64,000 nucleotides of DNA, taken from contig JAVBJV010000010.1 in assembly GCA_031546815.1 (NCBI GenBank), forward strand, positions 62,001-126,000. Reading direction: 5' to 3'. Source of the stretch: JAVBJV01 sp031546815. Its GTDB lineage: Bacteria; Pseudomonadota; Alphaproteobacteria; Acetobacterales; Acetobacteraceae. Below the pieces are notes generated by a model. It made no database searches. It saw only the letters and a list, made by a program, of their open reading frames with translations, and was not told the DNA's origin. A program made the translations under genes and the position numbers. Below, piece after piece: positions 1 to 7,825 of the stretch. The stretch's first letter is position 1. Every line of letters starts with the position of its first letter.

Positions 1-372
1 GTCGTCGAGGTAAGGCGCGCCAGTTACAAGCAGATGGGCGAGATCATGCAGGCGATGAAGGCCATTGCCGAGAATGGTGGCGATCTTGCATCGCTGCGGA
101 TCCGCGTTGCGTGGATGGTGCAATACAGTCGCCAGATCCCCAGCCTGTTTCCACCCGGCTCGGGCCCCGGCGAGGGAATGGGCGAGACCAAGGCACTGCC
201 CACGGTCTGGTCGGAAAATCCCGGCTTCGTGACGGCGGCGCATAACCTGACGGTGCAGACCGAACGCCTGCAGGCTGCAATCGAGTCCGGAGAACAGGCC
301 GCGTTCGTGCGTGAGTTTCAGGCAACCGGTGCAGTCTGCGCCGCCTGCCATCGCACCTATCGCGCGCGTTAG
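1..372 (+). CDS. Cytochrome c' (class II c-type cytochrome), 5' end missing
   Basis: The reading frame is open to the first base of the window, so the true start and signal peptide lie upstream. The 123 visible residues have the cytochrome c' layout: an early Arg/Met-rich helix, then a heme site CAACH (residues 113-117 of the visible part) almost at the C-terminus. Cytochromes c' are periplasmic high-spin heme proteins that bind NO and are linked to NO tolerance. The gene converges on a b561-type cytochrome with a 3-base gap. The family call is firm; the exact role is inferred. Confidence 0.88.
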   Translation, partial: VVEVRRASYKQMGEIMQAMKAIAENGGDLASLRIRVAWMVQYSRQIPSLFPPGSGPGEGMGETKALPTVWSENPGFVTAAHNLTVQTERLQAAIESGEQAAFVREFQATGAVCAACHRTYRAR

Positions 373-375
373 GAT

Positions 376-1050
376 CTACCCAAGGCGGGCGATGGTGACC
401 ACCACCGCGCCCGCCATCACCAGCAACATCAATGCACGGATCGGCGATGCGTGTTGCGGCGTCTGCTGCACGACATGAGCTGGGATTGATTTCCGGCCGA
501 GGATCATTGGCAGCAGCAGGTTCTGCCCTTTGACAACCCGATACAGAATCACCGCCAGCACATGCAGGGCAATGGCAAGCAGCAGCAGATTGAAGTTGAT
601 GCCATGCACGCGCGTCAGCTGCGCCGAGACCTGCCCCGACACATAATGGGCGAGGGGGCCTTCGGTGATGATGTCGTCATTGGCAAACAGGCCGGACGTC
701 GCCTGCGTCAGCAGCAGCCCGAGCAACACCAGCACCATCCATCCACCTGCGGCATTATGACCCAGCTCGGTATCGCTCTCGCGCCGGGGCAGGTGACGCA
801 GATGGGTGATGACGGCGGCAGGGCCGTGCAGGAAGCGGGAGAAGCGTGCATTCTCGCTGCCGAACAGGCCCCACAGAATGCGGAACAGCACGAGAGTCAG
901 AATGCAGTATCCCGACAGCATGTGCAGGTTCATGCGGCCGGTTTCATACGTCCACCAACTGAAGCCGAACAGCATCACCAGCAGCCAGTGAAACAGCCGG
1001 ATGGCGATATCCCAGACTTTGACCGATTGGGTTTCCGATGGGGGCGGCAC
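376..1050 (-). CDS. Cytochrome b561-type diheme membrane cytochrome
   Basis: The protein has 224 residues and four or five hydrophobic helices. It carries spaced histidines typical of the b561/Ni-Fe hydrogenase b-subunit family: near the first helix (RLFHW), in the second (NLHML) and in the later RVHG and LHVLAV segments. Members pass electrons between quinones and periplasmic c-type cytochromes in the inner membrane. The gene faces a cytochrome c' gene, so the two may share an electron path, though the convergent layout rules out co-transcription. Its start ATG lies 16 bases downstream of a perfect palindrome, suggesting repressor control. Confidence 0.85.
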   Translation of the reverse strand: MPPPSETQSVKVWDIAIRLFHWLLVMLFGFSWWTYETGRMNLHMLSGYCILTLVLFRILWGLFGSENARFSRFLHGPAAVITHLRHLPRRESDTELGHNAAGGWMVLVLLGLLLTQATSGLFANDDIITEGPLAHYVSGQVSAQLTRVHGINFNLLLLAIALHVLAVILYRVVKGQNLLLPMILGRKSIPAHVVQQTPQHASPIRALMLLVMAGAVVVTIARLG

Positions 1051-1066
1051 GTGGCTTTCCCGGTTT

Positions 1067-1088
1067 TAGGATAATAAGGATTATCCTA
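1067..1088 (-). promoter_or_regulatory. 22-bp perfect palindrome, likely operator of the b561 gene
   Basis: Arms TAGGATAAT and ATTATCCTA are separated by AAGG. The site sits 16 bases before the start codon of the b561 gene and contains -10-like GATAAT on both strands, so a bound protein would probably cover the promoter. The arms resemble half of a Fur box (GATAAT/ATTATC), but the spacing differs from the 19-bp consensus. The regulator is not identified. Confidence 0.6.
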
Positions 1089-1208
1089 CAGGGATATGCC
1101 CGCCATGTGTGTAATGTTTGTGCAGAAGTTCTGAAATATAAGGCGGAGCATACGATCCTGTTTGTATGATTTTATCAGCATTCAAAGCTACCTAAAGGCG
1201 ATTTTCAG

Positions 1209-2150
1209 ATGAATAACCCGTACTCGCGTTCCTCCAGCGGCACCTCCCACACCGAGGTGCTGGTCTCCGTTTCATCCGTTCTGGTTGCTGCCGTTCTGGG
1301 CTGGTATTCCCTGCGCCATGCGCTGCCGGTGGTCACCGCCGCCAGCACGCCGGCCGCGGTCGAGACCATGCGTCCCGGCTTTGGCGCAGTGCAGATCAAC
1401 GCGCAGGGCATTCCCGTCATTTCGGGGCGGGCGCTGCCGAACACATTCCTCACCATTCGCAGCGGCGACCAGATCCTGGGGACCGCGCGTGCCGATGCGC
1501 GTGGCGACTGGACGTTCACGCCGACCACCGCTCTGCCGCCGGGCAACCATTCTCTGTCATTGTCCGCGCGTCTGCCGGACGGGCAGGAACTGGCCAATAT
1601 CGCGTCCATGATGCTGGCCGTGCCGGAACGCGCCATCGCCGGTCTTCCGGCCGGAACCGCCGGCACACAGCAGGCTGCGGGTGCGGGCGGCGTCAACGTG
1701 CCGGCCGGTGGTGCTGCGCGTCTGGGGATGATCGGCTACGGCCCTGGCGGGCAGCTGAACTTTGCCGGGACTGCCTTGCCGGGCAGCCTGTTGCGTCTGT
1801 TCCTGAACGACGCACAGGTGGGCGAGGCAACCGCCGATGCCTCCGGCCAATGGAAGCTGATCCCCAACAGTGTGATCGCGCCGGGCACCTACAAGCTGCG
1901 CGTTGAGCAGATCGGGTCGGACGGGACTGTTGCTTCGCGCGTCGAGCTGCCGTTCCTGCGCGAGTCCGAAGACCGTGTGGCGAACATGGATGGCCGCATC
2001 GTGGTGCAGCCGGGGCAGACCCTGTCGCAGATCGCGCAGGCTGCCTACAACGACAGCTCGCGCTACATGGCGATCTTCGAGGCGAACCGCGACCAGCTGA
2101 ACGATCCGAACCGGATCTTCCCCGGGCAGATCCTCACCCTGCCGCGCTGA
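1209..2150 (+). CDS. Membrane-anchored LysM protein with Ig-like repeats (paralogue 1)
   Basis: This 313-residue protein has one N-terminal membrane helix (about residues 18-34). Two beta-rich Ig-like repeats follow, each with an LGT/ADARGDW-FTP type core (about 55-140 and 175-255). A C-terminal LysM domain (about 265-312) contains the usual repeat from VVQPGQTLSQIA to the terminal PGQILTLP. LysM binds peptidoglycan, so the protein probably spans from the inner membrane to the cell wall. An AAGG-type ribosome site precedes the ATG. A close paralogue follows directly downstream. The exact function is unknown. Confidence 0.85.
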   Translation: MNNPYSRSSSGTSHTEVLVSVSSVLVAAVLGWYSLRHALPVVTAASTPAAVETMRPGFGAVQINAQGIPVISGRALPNTFLTIRSGDQILGTARADARGDWTFTPTTALPPGNHSLSLSARLPDGQELANIASMMLAVPERAIAGLPAGTAGTQQAAGAGGVNVPAGGAARLGMIGYGPGGQLNFAGTALPGSLLRLFLNDAQVGEATADASGQWKLIPNSVIAPGTYKLRVEQIGSDGTVASRVELPFLRESEDRVANMDGRIVVQPGQTLSQIAQAAYNDSSRYMAIFEANRDQLNDPNRIFPGQILTLPR

Positions 2151-2164
2151 ATGCGACAAGACAT

Positions 2165-2197
2165 AACCCGCAGGCAGCAACCAGCCTGCGGGTTTTT
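2165..2197 (+). terminator. Rho-independent terminator after first LysM gene
   Basis: An 11-bp perfect stem (AACCCGCAGGC paired with GCCTGCGGGTT) with an 8-base loop is followed by a T-run. It starts 15 bases after the stop codon, so the two LysM genes are probably separate transcription units. Confidence 0.9.
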
Positions 2198-2272
2198 CTT
2201 AAAACCTGACTGTTACGGTTTATCGCATTTGCATGATTGCGATCATACGCGGCTTGGCCGTAAAACCAGTCC

Positions 2273-3319
2273 ATGACCGTTGATCCAGATCTACGTCCGT
2301 CCGTCGCCCGACCGCTGATCTTCGCACTTCTGGGTGGGGCGGCTGTTGTGATGGTCGCTGTTCTGGGCTGGGTTGCCCAGCACGAGGACGTGCCGGCAGC
2401 ATCCCCGGTTGCCACGTCGTCTCCCCCAGCGCTGCCGGGCGTGCAGGCACCGCCGGTTGTGGCCGATATCCGCCCGACATTTGATATTGTGCGGATCGAT
2501 CCGCAGGGTAACGCAGTCATCGCGGGCCGCGCCGCGCCCAATGCCGATGTCACGATCCGCGATGGCGAACAGGTGCTTGGCACCGTCCGCGCCGATGCGC
2601 GCGGGGAATGGGTGTTCGTGCCCGCCGAATCCTTGCCCTCGGGTGGGCGGCAGCTGACCCTGTCGGCGCGCGATGCGACTGGCCGGGAACTGACGAGTGC
2701 CGATTCGGTTGTGCTGGTGGTGCCCGAACGCGGTCAGGATGTCGCCGGACGCCCGGCCACAACGGCCGCTCAGCAGGCTCCGCTGGCGGTGGTGGTGCCG
2801 GAGGGCGATGCTGCGGCCAGCTCTCCCCGCGTGATCCAGGCGCCTGCCGTGGGTGCCGAGGGTGCTCCGGCCGATACGGGGGGCGTGCGGCTGGATGTGG
2901 TCGATTACGGCTCCACCGGTCAGGTGCACTTTGCCGGATCGGCCCAGCCAGGCAGCATTGTGCGGCTTTACGTGGACGATACCCCGGCGGGCGAGGCAAC
3001 CACCGACGCATCCGGGCACTGGACCTTTACCCCGACCGCGCCGATTGCCACAGGGCAGCACCGGCTGCGGATCGACCAGCTGGGGGCCGGGGGCCGTGTG
3101 GCCGCCCGGGTGGAACTGCCCTTTCTGCGCGAGGCCGAGGACAAGCTGGCGCTTCAGGAAGGCCGCATCGTGGTGCAGCCAGGGCAAAGCCTGTGGCAGA
3201 TTGCGCGCGGCACTTACGGTAATGGAATGCGCTACACCGTTATTTACCAGGCAAATCGCAGCCAGATCCGCGATCCGAACCTCATCTATCCCGGGCAGAC
3301 ATTCGACCTGCCGCGATAA
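2273..3319 (+). CDS. Membrane-anchored LysM protein with Ig-like repeats (paralogue 2)
   Basis: The 348 residues share the plan of the preceding gene: one N-terminal membrane helix (about 15-35), an Ala/Pro/Val-rich linker, and two Ig-like repeats with the LGTVRADARGEW-type core. A C-terminal LysM domain ends in PGQTFDLPR. It is somewhat longer than its neighbour because of a linker around residues 160-205. The pair looks like a tandem duplication that has diverged. It lies 53 bases before psd, so it may be read with psd and pssA. The ribosome site is weak. Confidence 0.83.
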   Translation: MTVDPDLRPSVARPLIFALLGGAAVVMVAVLGWVAQHEDVPAASPVATSSPPALPGVQAPPVVADIRPTFDIVRIDPQGNAVIAGRAAPNADVTIRDGEQVLGTVRADARGEWVFVPAESLPSGGRQLTLSARDATGRELTSADSVVLVVPERGQDVAGRPATTAAQQAPLAVVVPEGDAAASSPRVIQAPAVGAEGAPADTGGVRLDVVDYGSTGQVHFAGSAQPGSIVRLYVDDTPAGEATTDASGHWTFTPTAPIATGQHRLRIDQLGAGGRVAARVELPFLREAEDKLALQEGRIVVQPGQSLWQIARGTYGNGMRYTVIYQANRSQIRDPNLIYPGQTFDLPR

Positions 3320-3372
3320 TAACCGCGCATAACACCTTGCGGGGAGTGGGCAGAATTGCCCATAACCTCTGC

Positions 3373-4080
3373 ATGTCTCTGATCGATAGTGCCCGTATGG
3401 TTCTGGCCCCCCCGCATCCCGCCGGGCGGCCTTTCATTTATGCTGGTGGAGCCGTCGCGCTGGTGGGTTTGCTGATCCACCCGGTGGTGTTCTGGCTTGG
3501 CGTGCTGTTCACGCTGTTCTGCCTGTATTTTTTCCGCGACCCTGAACGTGTCGCTCCATCCGATCCGCTGGCGGTGCTGTCGCCGGCCGACGGGCGCGTG
3601 GTCTCGGTCGCGCCGGCCGTGCCGCCGGTCGAGCTGGGGCTGGGCGATGCACCGCGCTGGCGCGTGGCGATCTTCCTGTCAGTGCTCGACGTGCACGTGA
3701 ACCGCACCCCCGTCGAGGCGACGGTGACGCGGATCTCGTACCGGCATGGTTCGTTTGTGAACGCAGCGCTGGACAAGGCGTCGATCGACAACGAACGCAA
3801 TGCATTGGCGCTGCGCCTGCCGAACGGGCAGGACATGGCGGTGGTGCAGATCGCCGGGCTGATCGCGCGCCGTATTCTGTGCTTCGCGCACGAGGGCGAC
3901 CGGCTGATGCCAGGGCAGCGCTTCGGGCTGATCCGCTTTGGCAGCCGCACCGATCTGTACCTGCCCGAGGGTGTGAAGCCAATCGTCTCGGAAGGCCAGA
4001 TCATGATCGGTGGTGAAACCGTGCTGGCGCGTCTGCCCGAAGTGGTGACGGCCCCGGTGATCGAGGGCGATGCGCCATGA
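3373..4080 (+). CDS. psd: Phosphatidylserine decarboxylase proenzyme
   Basis: Converts phosphatidylserine to phosphatidylethanolamine in the inner membrane. The short-type enzyme of about 235 residues has two early hydrophobic helices, the YFFRDPER segment, SPADGRVV, and the DVHVNRTP motif. The self-cleavage Gly-Ser lies in RFGSRTDLYLP, where Ser becomes the pyruvoyl group. I chose the ATG giving MSLIDSAR, which matches family N-termini; an upstream in-frame TTG at 3337 would add 12 residues. It overlaps pssA by four bases (ATGA), so the two phospholipid enzymes are translationally coupled. Confidence 0.95.
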   Translation: MSLIDSARMVLAPPHPAGRPFIYAGGAVALVGLLIHPVVFWLGVLFTLFCLYFFRDPERVAPSDPLAVLSPADGRVVSVAPAVPPVELGLGDAPRWRVAIFLSVLDVHVNRTPVEATVTRISYRHGSFVNAALDKASIDNERNALALRLPNGQDMAVVQIAGLIARRILCFAHEGDRLMPGQRFGLIRFGSRTDLYLPEGVKPIVSEGQIMIGGETVLARLPEVVTAPVIEGDAP

Positions 4081-4946
4081 ATAACCCTGTCTCGTCCATG
4101 CGCCGGCTTGGGGGGCGGTTACGTCCGCGCCGCAGGCCGCGCCTGACGGGACAGTCGTTTAACCGGCTGATCCCCAACATCATGACGATGCTGGGGCTGT
4201 GCGCCGGGCTGACGGGGATGCGGCTTGCGGTCGATCAGCAATGGCAGGCGGCGGTGGCGTGCATTCTGGTTGCAGGTGTGATCGACGGGCTGGACGGGCG
4301 TCTGGCACGGCTGCTGAACGCAACGTCGCGCTTCGGGGCGGAGTTCGACAGCCTGTCGGATTTTCTGTGCTTCGGTGTGGCACCTGCGTTCGTGCTGTAT
4401 CTGTGGTCGCTGACCACGTGGGGCGCGCTGGGGTTTGTGCCGTGCATGATGTACGCGGTGTGTATCGCGCTGCGTCTGGCGCGGTTCAACGCGGCACTGG
4501 AATCCGCGCCGCTGCCCGCCTATGCGTATAACTTCTTCACCGGCGTACCTGCGCCTCTGGCGGCGCTGCTGGTGATGATCCCGATGTATGCGGGGCTGGA
4601 AGCCGCTCGGCTGGAACTGACGGGTCTGGAACACCTGCTGCGTCTGCCGCTGCTGCCGGGCGTTGTGCTGGTGGTGGTGGCATTGCTGGCGGTCTCCACC
4701 TTGCCGATCTGGAGCTTCAAGAACTTCAAGGTGCCCAGCAAGATGGTGCTGCCCTTGCTGCTGGGGGCCGGGATCGTGACGGTGGCGCTGATCAGCGAAC
4801 CTTGGGCAACGCTGGCGCTGCTTGGTGCGGCGTATCTGTGCATGCTGCCGTTCAGCGTGCGCAGCTATCGCAGCCTGAAGCGCGAGGCGGAAGCAGCGCG
4901 CAACATGCCGGTCATTGTGCCGGAAGCGGATGAAGAAGCGTCGTAG
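4077..4946 (+). CDS. pssA: CDP-diacylglycerol-serine O-phosphatidyltransferase
   Basis: Makes phosphatidylserine from CDP-diacylglycerol and serine, feeding the Psd encoded just upstream. The 289 residues hold several membrane helices and the CDP-alcohol phosphatidyltransferase signature, beginning DGLDGRLAR (about residue 80) and ending FDSLSD, with its characteristic Asp residues. The start codon overlaps the psd stop as ATGA. A strong terminator follows. The N-terminus is Arg-rich before the first helix, consistent with a cytoplasmic N-tail. Confidence 0.95.
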   Translation: MNNPVSSMRRLGGRLRPRRRPRLTGQSFNRLIPNIMTMLGLCAGLTGMRLAVDQQWQAAVACILVAGVIDGLDGRLARLLNATSRFGAEFDSLSDFLCFGVAPAFVLYLWSLTTWGALGFVPCMMYAVCIALRLARFNAALESAPLPAYAYNFFTGVPAPLAALLVMIPMYAGLEAARLELTGLEHLLRLPLLPGVVLVVVALLAVSTLPIWSFKNFKVPSKMVLPLLLGAGIVTVALISEPWATLALLGAAYLCMLPFSVRSYRSLKREAEAARNMPVIVPEADEEAS

Positions 4947-4951
4947 AGCTG

Positions 4952-4982
4952 AAAAAAACCGCCGTTTCCGGCGGTTTTTTTG
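4952..4982. terminator. Bidirectional terminator between pssA and the CoA-transferase gene
   Basis: A CCGCCG/CGGCGG stem with a TTTC loop is flanked by an A-run on the left and a T-run on the right. It can therefore stop transcription from both strands. It lies between two convergent genes. Confidence 0.92.
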
Positions 4983-4991
4983 TGGGCGGTG

Positions 4992-6230
4992 TTACTTCCG
5001 TCGTTCAGTCGCCATGATACCGCTCTCGGCCAGCTTCTGGATCTCGGCATCGCTGAAGCCGTGCTTGCGCAGCACTGCCTCGCCATGTTCGTTGAACTTC
5101 GGTGGCAGGGCGCGGGTGCCACCCGGTGTGCGGCTCATCTTGATGGGCGTGCCGAGGGCACGATACCAGCCAAGCTCCGTCACCATGCTGCGCGCCGCCG
5201 TATGCGGTGCGGCCATGGCTTCGTCGATCGGCATCACCGGTCCGGCGGGCAGGCCGAACTTCATCATCTGCATGGTCAGGGCATAGCCGTCTTCCTGCGC
5301 GAACGCCGCCTGCAATTCCTTGACCAGCGAAGCGCGATTGGTCACGCGTTCGGCGTTGTGCAGGAACAGCGGGTTTTCCGGCAGGTCGGCGCGCTTGATC
5401 AGTTCGCACAGCTTGCGGAACTGTCCGTCATTGCCGATGGCGATGAAGATCTCGCACGTGCGCGTGGTGTATTTTTCATACGGCGAGATATTCGGATGCG
5501 GATTACCCAACGGCATCGGGCGCTTGCCGTTCAGGAAGAAATTGGCCGCCTGCGGATGCAGCAGCGCCATGCCGCAATCGTGCAGCGTCATGTCGAGATA
5601 CTGCCCAAGTCCGGACGTATTACGTTCATACGCAGCCATCATGATGGCGATGGTGCAGTACAGCCCCGTGGCCAGATCCACCACCGGCGTTCCAAGCCGC
5701 ATCGGCCCCGTCGAGGGATCGCCGTTCACGCTCATCAGCCCGGTCATCGCCTGCAGGATCGCATCGTACCCCGGCAAGCCGCCCAGCGGCCCCTCGCCAC
5801 CGAAGCCCGACAGGCGGCAATGGATCAGACGCGGGAATTTCTGTGCCAGAACTTCCTTGTAGCCGATGCCCCATTTCTCCATCGTGCCGGGCTTGAAGTT
5901 CTCGATCAGCACGTCGGCGCCTTCGAGCAACCGCAACAGCACCTCGCGCCCCTCGGGCTTGCCCAGGTCGAGCGCGATGGATTTCTTGTTGCGGTTTACC
6001 CCGATGAAGTAGCTGGCCTCGCCATCGTGGAACGGAGGGCCCCAGTCGCGCACCTCGTCGCCCTGTGGCGGTTCGACCTTCACAACATCGGCACCGTGAT
6101 CGGCTAGAATCATCGTGCAGTAAGGACCGCCCAGCACGCGGGTCAGATCGATCACTTTCAGCCCCGCCAGAGCACCGGCAGAAGCCGCGAGGCCCTTGCC
6201 TTCCAAGGCTGGGGGAGGGGTAACGTCCAT
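4992..6230 (-). CDS. CaiB/BaiF family (class III) CoA-transferase
   Basis: The 412-residue enzyme matches the family in length. It has the N-terminal LKVIDLTRVLGGP block, the NRNKKSIALDL segment and the predicted catalytic aspartate in YLDMTLHD (Asp218), which forms the acyl-anhydride intermediate with CoA esters. I place the start at the ATG sharing one base with the upstream stop (TGATG); an earlier ATG would overlap the neighbour by 22 bases. It is the last gene of a run with a two-subunit CoA-transferase. The substrate cannot be read from sequence; carnitine, formate, succinate/glutarate and others are used by relatives. Confidence 0.88.
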   Translation of the reverse strand: MDVTPPPALEGKGLAASAGALAGLKVIDLTRVLGGPYCTMILADHGADVVKVEPPQGDEVRDWGPPFHDGEASYFIGVNRNKKSIALDLGKPEGREVLLRLLEGADVLIENFKPGTMEKWGIGYKEVLAQKFPRLIHCRLSGFGGEGPLGGLPGYDAILQAMTGLMSVNGDPSTGPMRLGTPVVDLATGLYCTIAIMMAAYERNTSGLGQYLDMTLHDCGMALLHPQAANFFLNGKRPMPLGNPHPNISPYEKYTTRTCEIFIAIGNDGQFRKLCELIKRADLPENPLFLHNAERVTNRASLVKELQAAFAQEDGYALTMQMMKFGLPAGPVMPIDEAMAAPHTAARSMVTELGWYRALGTPIKMSRTPGGTRALPPKFNEHGEAVLRKHGFSDAEIQKLAESGIMATERRK

Positions 6231-6973
6231 CAGGCAGCTCTCCTGTTCCATACCCGTGCACAGAACTCGGGGTAGGTTTCCAGCATTTCAGCCGCAACTG
6301 CGCCGCGGAGCAAGTCCAGTTCCTGCGATGTCGGTGCGGCGGTAGCCGGAATATCGGCCAGGGCGTCGAATTCGAAGCCGGTATTTTCGCGCACGCTCTG
6401 CACTGTTTCGCCCGGATGCAGGGAGTCCAGCGTGAAACGCCCCTGTGCCGGGTGGAACCCGAACACGCAGCGATTGGTTACCAGCGCCTGCGCGGTGCCG
6501 CGCCGGAACACGCCGGGCGGGGAGACGCCGGGGGCCGAGACCATGTCCACCTGCTTTACCAGCACGCGCGGGGTGTGTTCCTCGCGGAACAGGATGGTGC
6601 GTGGCGTCATGTAATACATGAACGCGCTGCCGAACGAGCCGGGGAAGCGGGTCTCGGTGCCAGGCCACTCGCCGGTGCCGAGCAGGTTGATGTTCGCCTG
6701 CCCGTCGATCTGCCCGCCGCCCAGAAAGAACAGGTCGATGCGCCCCTGGCCGGTGAGGTCGAACAATTCGCGCGATCCATCGGTGAACGGATTACCCGAC
6801 CGTTTGTGCAGCAGCGACAGCCGCACGGGATGCCCCAGCTTCTTCACCAGCCAGCAGGCAGCCGCCGGAATGGGACTGGCCGCACCCACCGCGATATGCC
6901 GCGCGGGCGGTGCCGTGGGGTCGAGGATCAGGCGGGCCAGCGTTGCCGCCAGCAGTTCTTCACGGGCGATCAT
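6230..6973 (-). CDS. Family I CoA-transferase, beta subunit (GctB/IpdB-like)
   Basis: The 247 residues resemble the beta subunit of glutaconate-type CoA-transferases: an early AVGAASPIPAAA segment, the GGGQIDGQANIN block and a glycine-rich FPGSFGSA loop. Its ATG overlaps the stop of the alpha-subunit gene (ATGA), the normal layout for two-subunit enzymes. Relatives act on glutaconate or 3-oxoacids, or as the steroid-ring hydrolase IpdAB, so the substrate stays open. I did not identify a catalytic glutamate with confidence. Confidence 0.8.
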   Translation of the reverse strand: MIAREELLAATLARLILDPTAPPARHIAVGAASPIPAAACWLVKKLGHPVRLSLLHKRSGNPFTDGSRELFDLTGQGRIDLFFLGGGQIDGQANINLLGTGEWPGTETRFPGSFGSAFMYYMTPRTILFREEHTPRVLVKQVDMVSAPGVSPPGVFRRGTAQALVTNRCVFGFHPAQGRFTLDSLHPGETVQSVRENTGFEFDALADIPATAAPTSQELDLLRGAVAAEMLETYPEFCARVWNRRAA

Positions 6974-7791
6974 GCGGCTTGCTCCGCGCTGTTGAAGACA
7001 TAACGGTCGAGGTAGGTACGGAACCCGTCCTCGGTCTTGGCGAGCTTCGCGTATTCGGAAATATGCGCCGCATCGGCCCCGTATTCGTCCAGCAGCGCGA
7101 TGGGCCAGGCTCCGCGCGCGGCGATGGCGGTGGCGGTGATGTAGGTGCCGTTGATGGTGCCCGGGGCCAGTTTCTCATCCTCGAGGAAATTCCCCGGCAC
7201 GACGCGTTCCACCGTGACCAGCGCGGTTTTCGATGCATGGGCGAGGGTAGCCAGTTCGCGTCGCCGCCCGACCCAGACATTGCCGTGCGCATCGGCCATA
7301 CTGGCATGAAACGCGGCAACGCCCGGAGACAATGCGGGCAGCAGCACGATGGGGTCGCCACCGTTGCCCAGCGGGTTGTCGATTACTTTCCAGTCGGGGC
7401 GATGGAGCAGGATGTCGCTGCCAATCAACCCACGCAGCGGGATGAAGGGCACGCCTTTCTCGGTCGCCTGCAACATGGTGTGAATGGCTGGGCAGGTGGC
7501 GTCGGTCACGCGCAACGTGCCGGCCTTTACGGCAGCGGTGAAGCGCGGTGCGAAACCAGCTTCGCCCAGCGACACGGCAGAGGTCTGGATCTCGGTCACC
7601 GCGCCCGCACCGATCAGCAGATCGGCCGCGTATCCGGAAACCGGCACACCCAGCAGCTGCAAACCCTTTATACCGCGCCGCACCAGCGCACGTGCGAACG
7701 CACAGGGCGAGAGTGAATTATCGGGTGGCAGTGCCAGCAGCGCTCCATCGGGAACCATGGTGGCAAGTTGGTCGAGAGTGGTCTCTGTCAT
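6970..7791 (-). CDS. Family I CoA-transferase, alpha subunit (GctA/IpdA-like)
   Basis: This 273-residue protein starts at MTETTLDQL, preceded by a good purine-rich ribosome site (AAGAGGAAAG). A longer in-frame start at 7842 would run into the neighbouring gene. The glycine-rich GLIGSDIL segment and the DAHGNVWVG motif fit alpha subunits of glutaconate/3-oxoacid CoA-transferases. It is coupled to the beta subunit by a 4-base overlap. With the CaiB/BaiF enzyme downstream, this operon can move CoA between acids by two unrelated mechanisms. Confidence 0.8.
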   Translation of the reverse strand: MTETTLDQLATMVPDGALLALPPDNSLSPCAFARALVRRGIKGLQLLGVPVSGYAADLLIGAGAVTEIQTSAVSLGEAGFAPRFTAAVKAGTLRVTDATCPAIHTMLQATEKGVPFIPLRGLIGSDILLHRPDWKVIDNPLGNGGDPIVLLPALSPGVAAFHASMADAHGNVWVGRRRELATLAHASKTALVTVERVVPGNFLEDEKLAPGTINGTYITATAIAARGAWPIALLDEYGADAAHISEYAKLAKTEDGFRTYLDRYVFNSAEQAA

Positions 7792-7825
7792 TCTTGCTTT
7801 CCTCTTTTGCGGAAAGCCTAACCGC

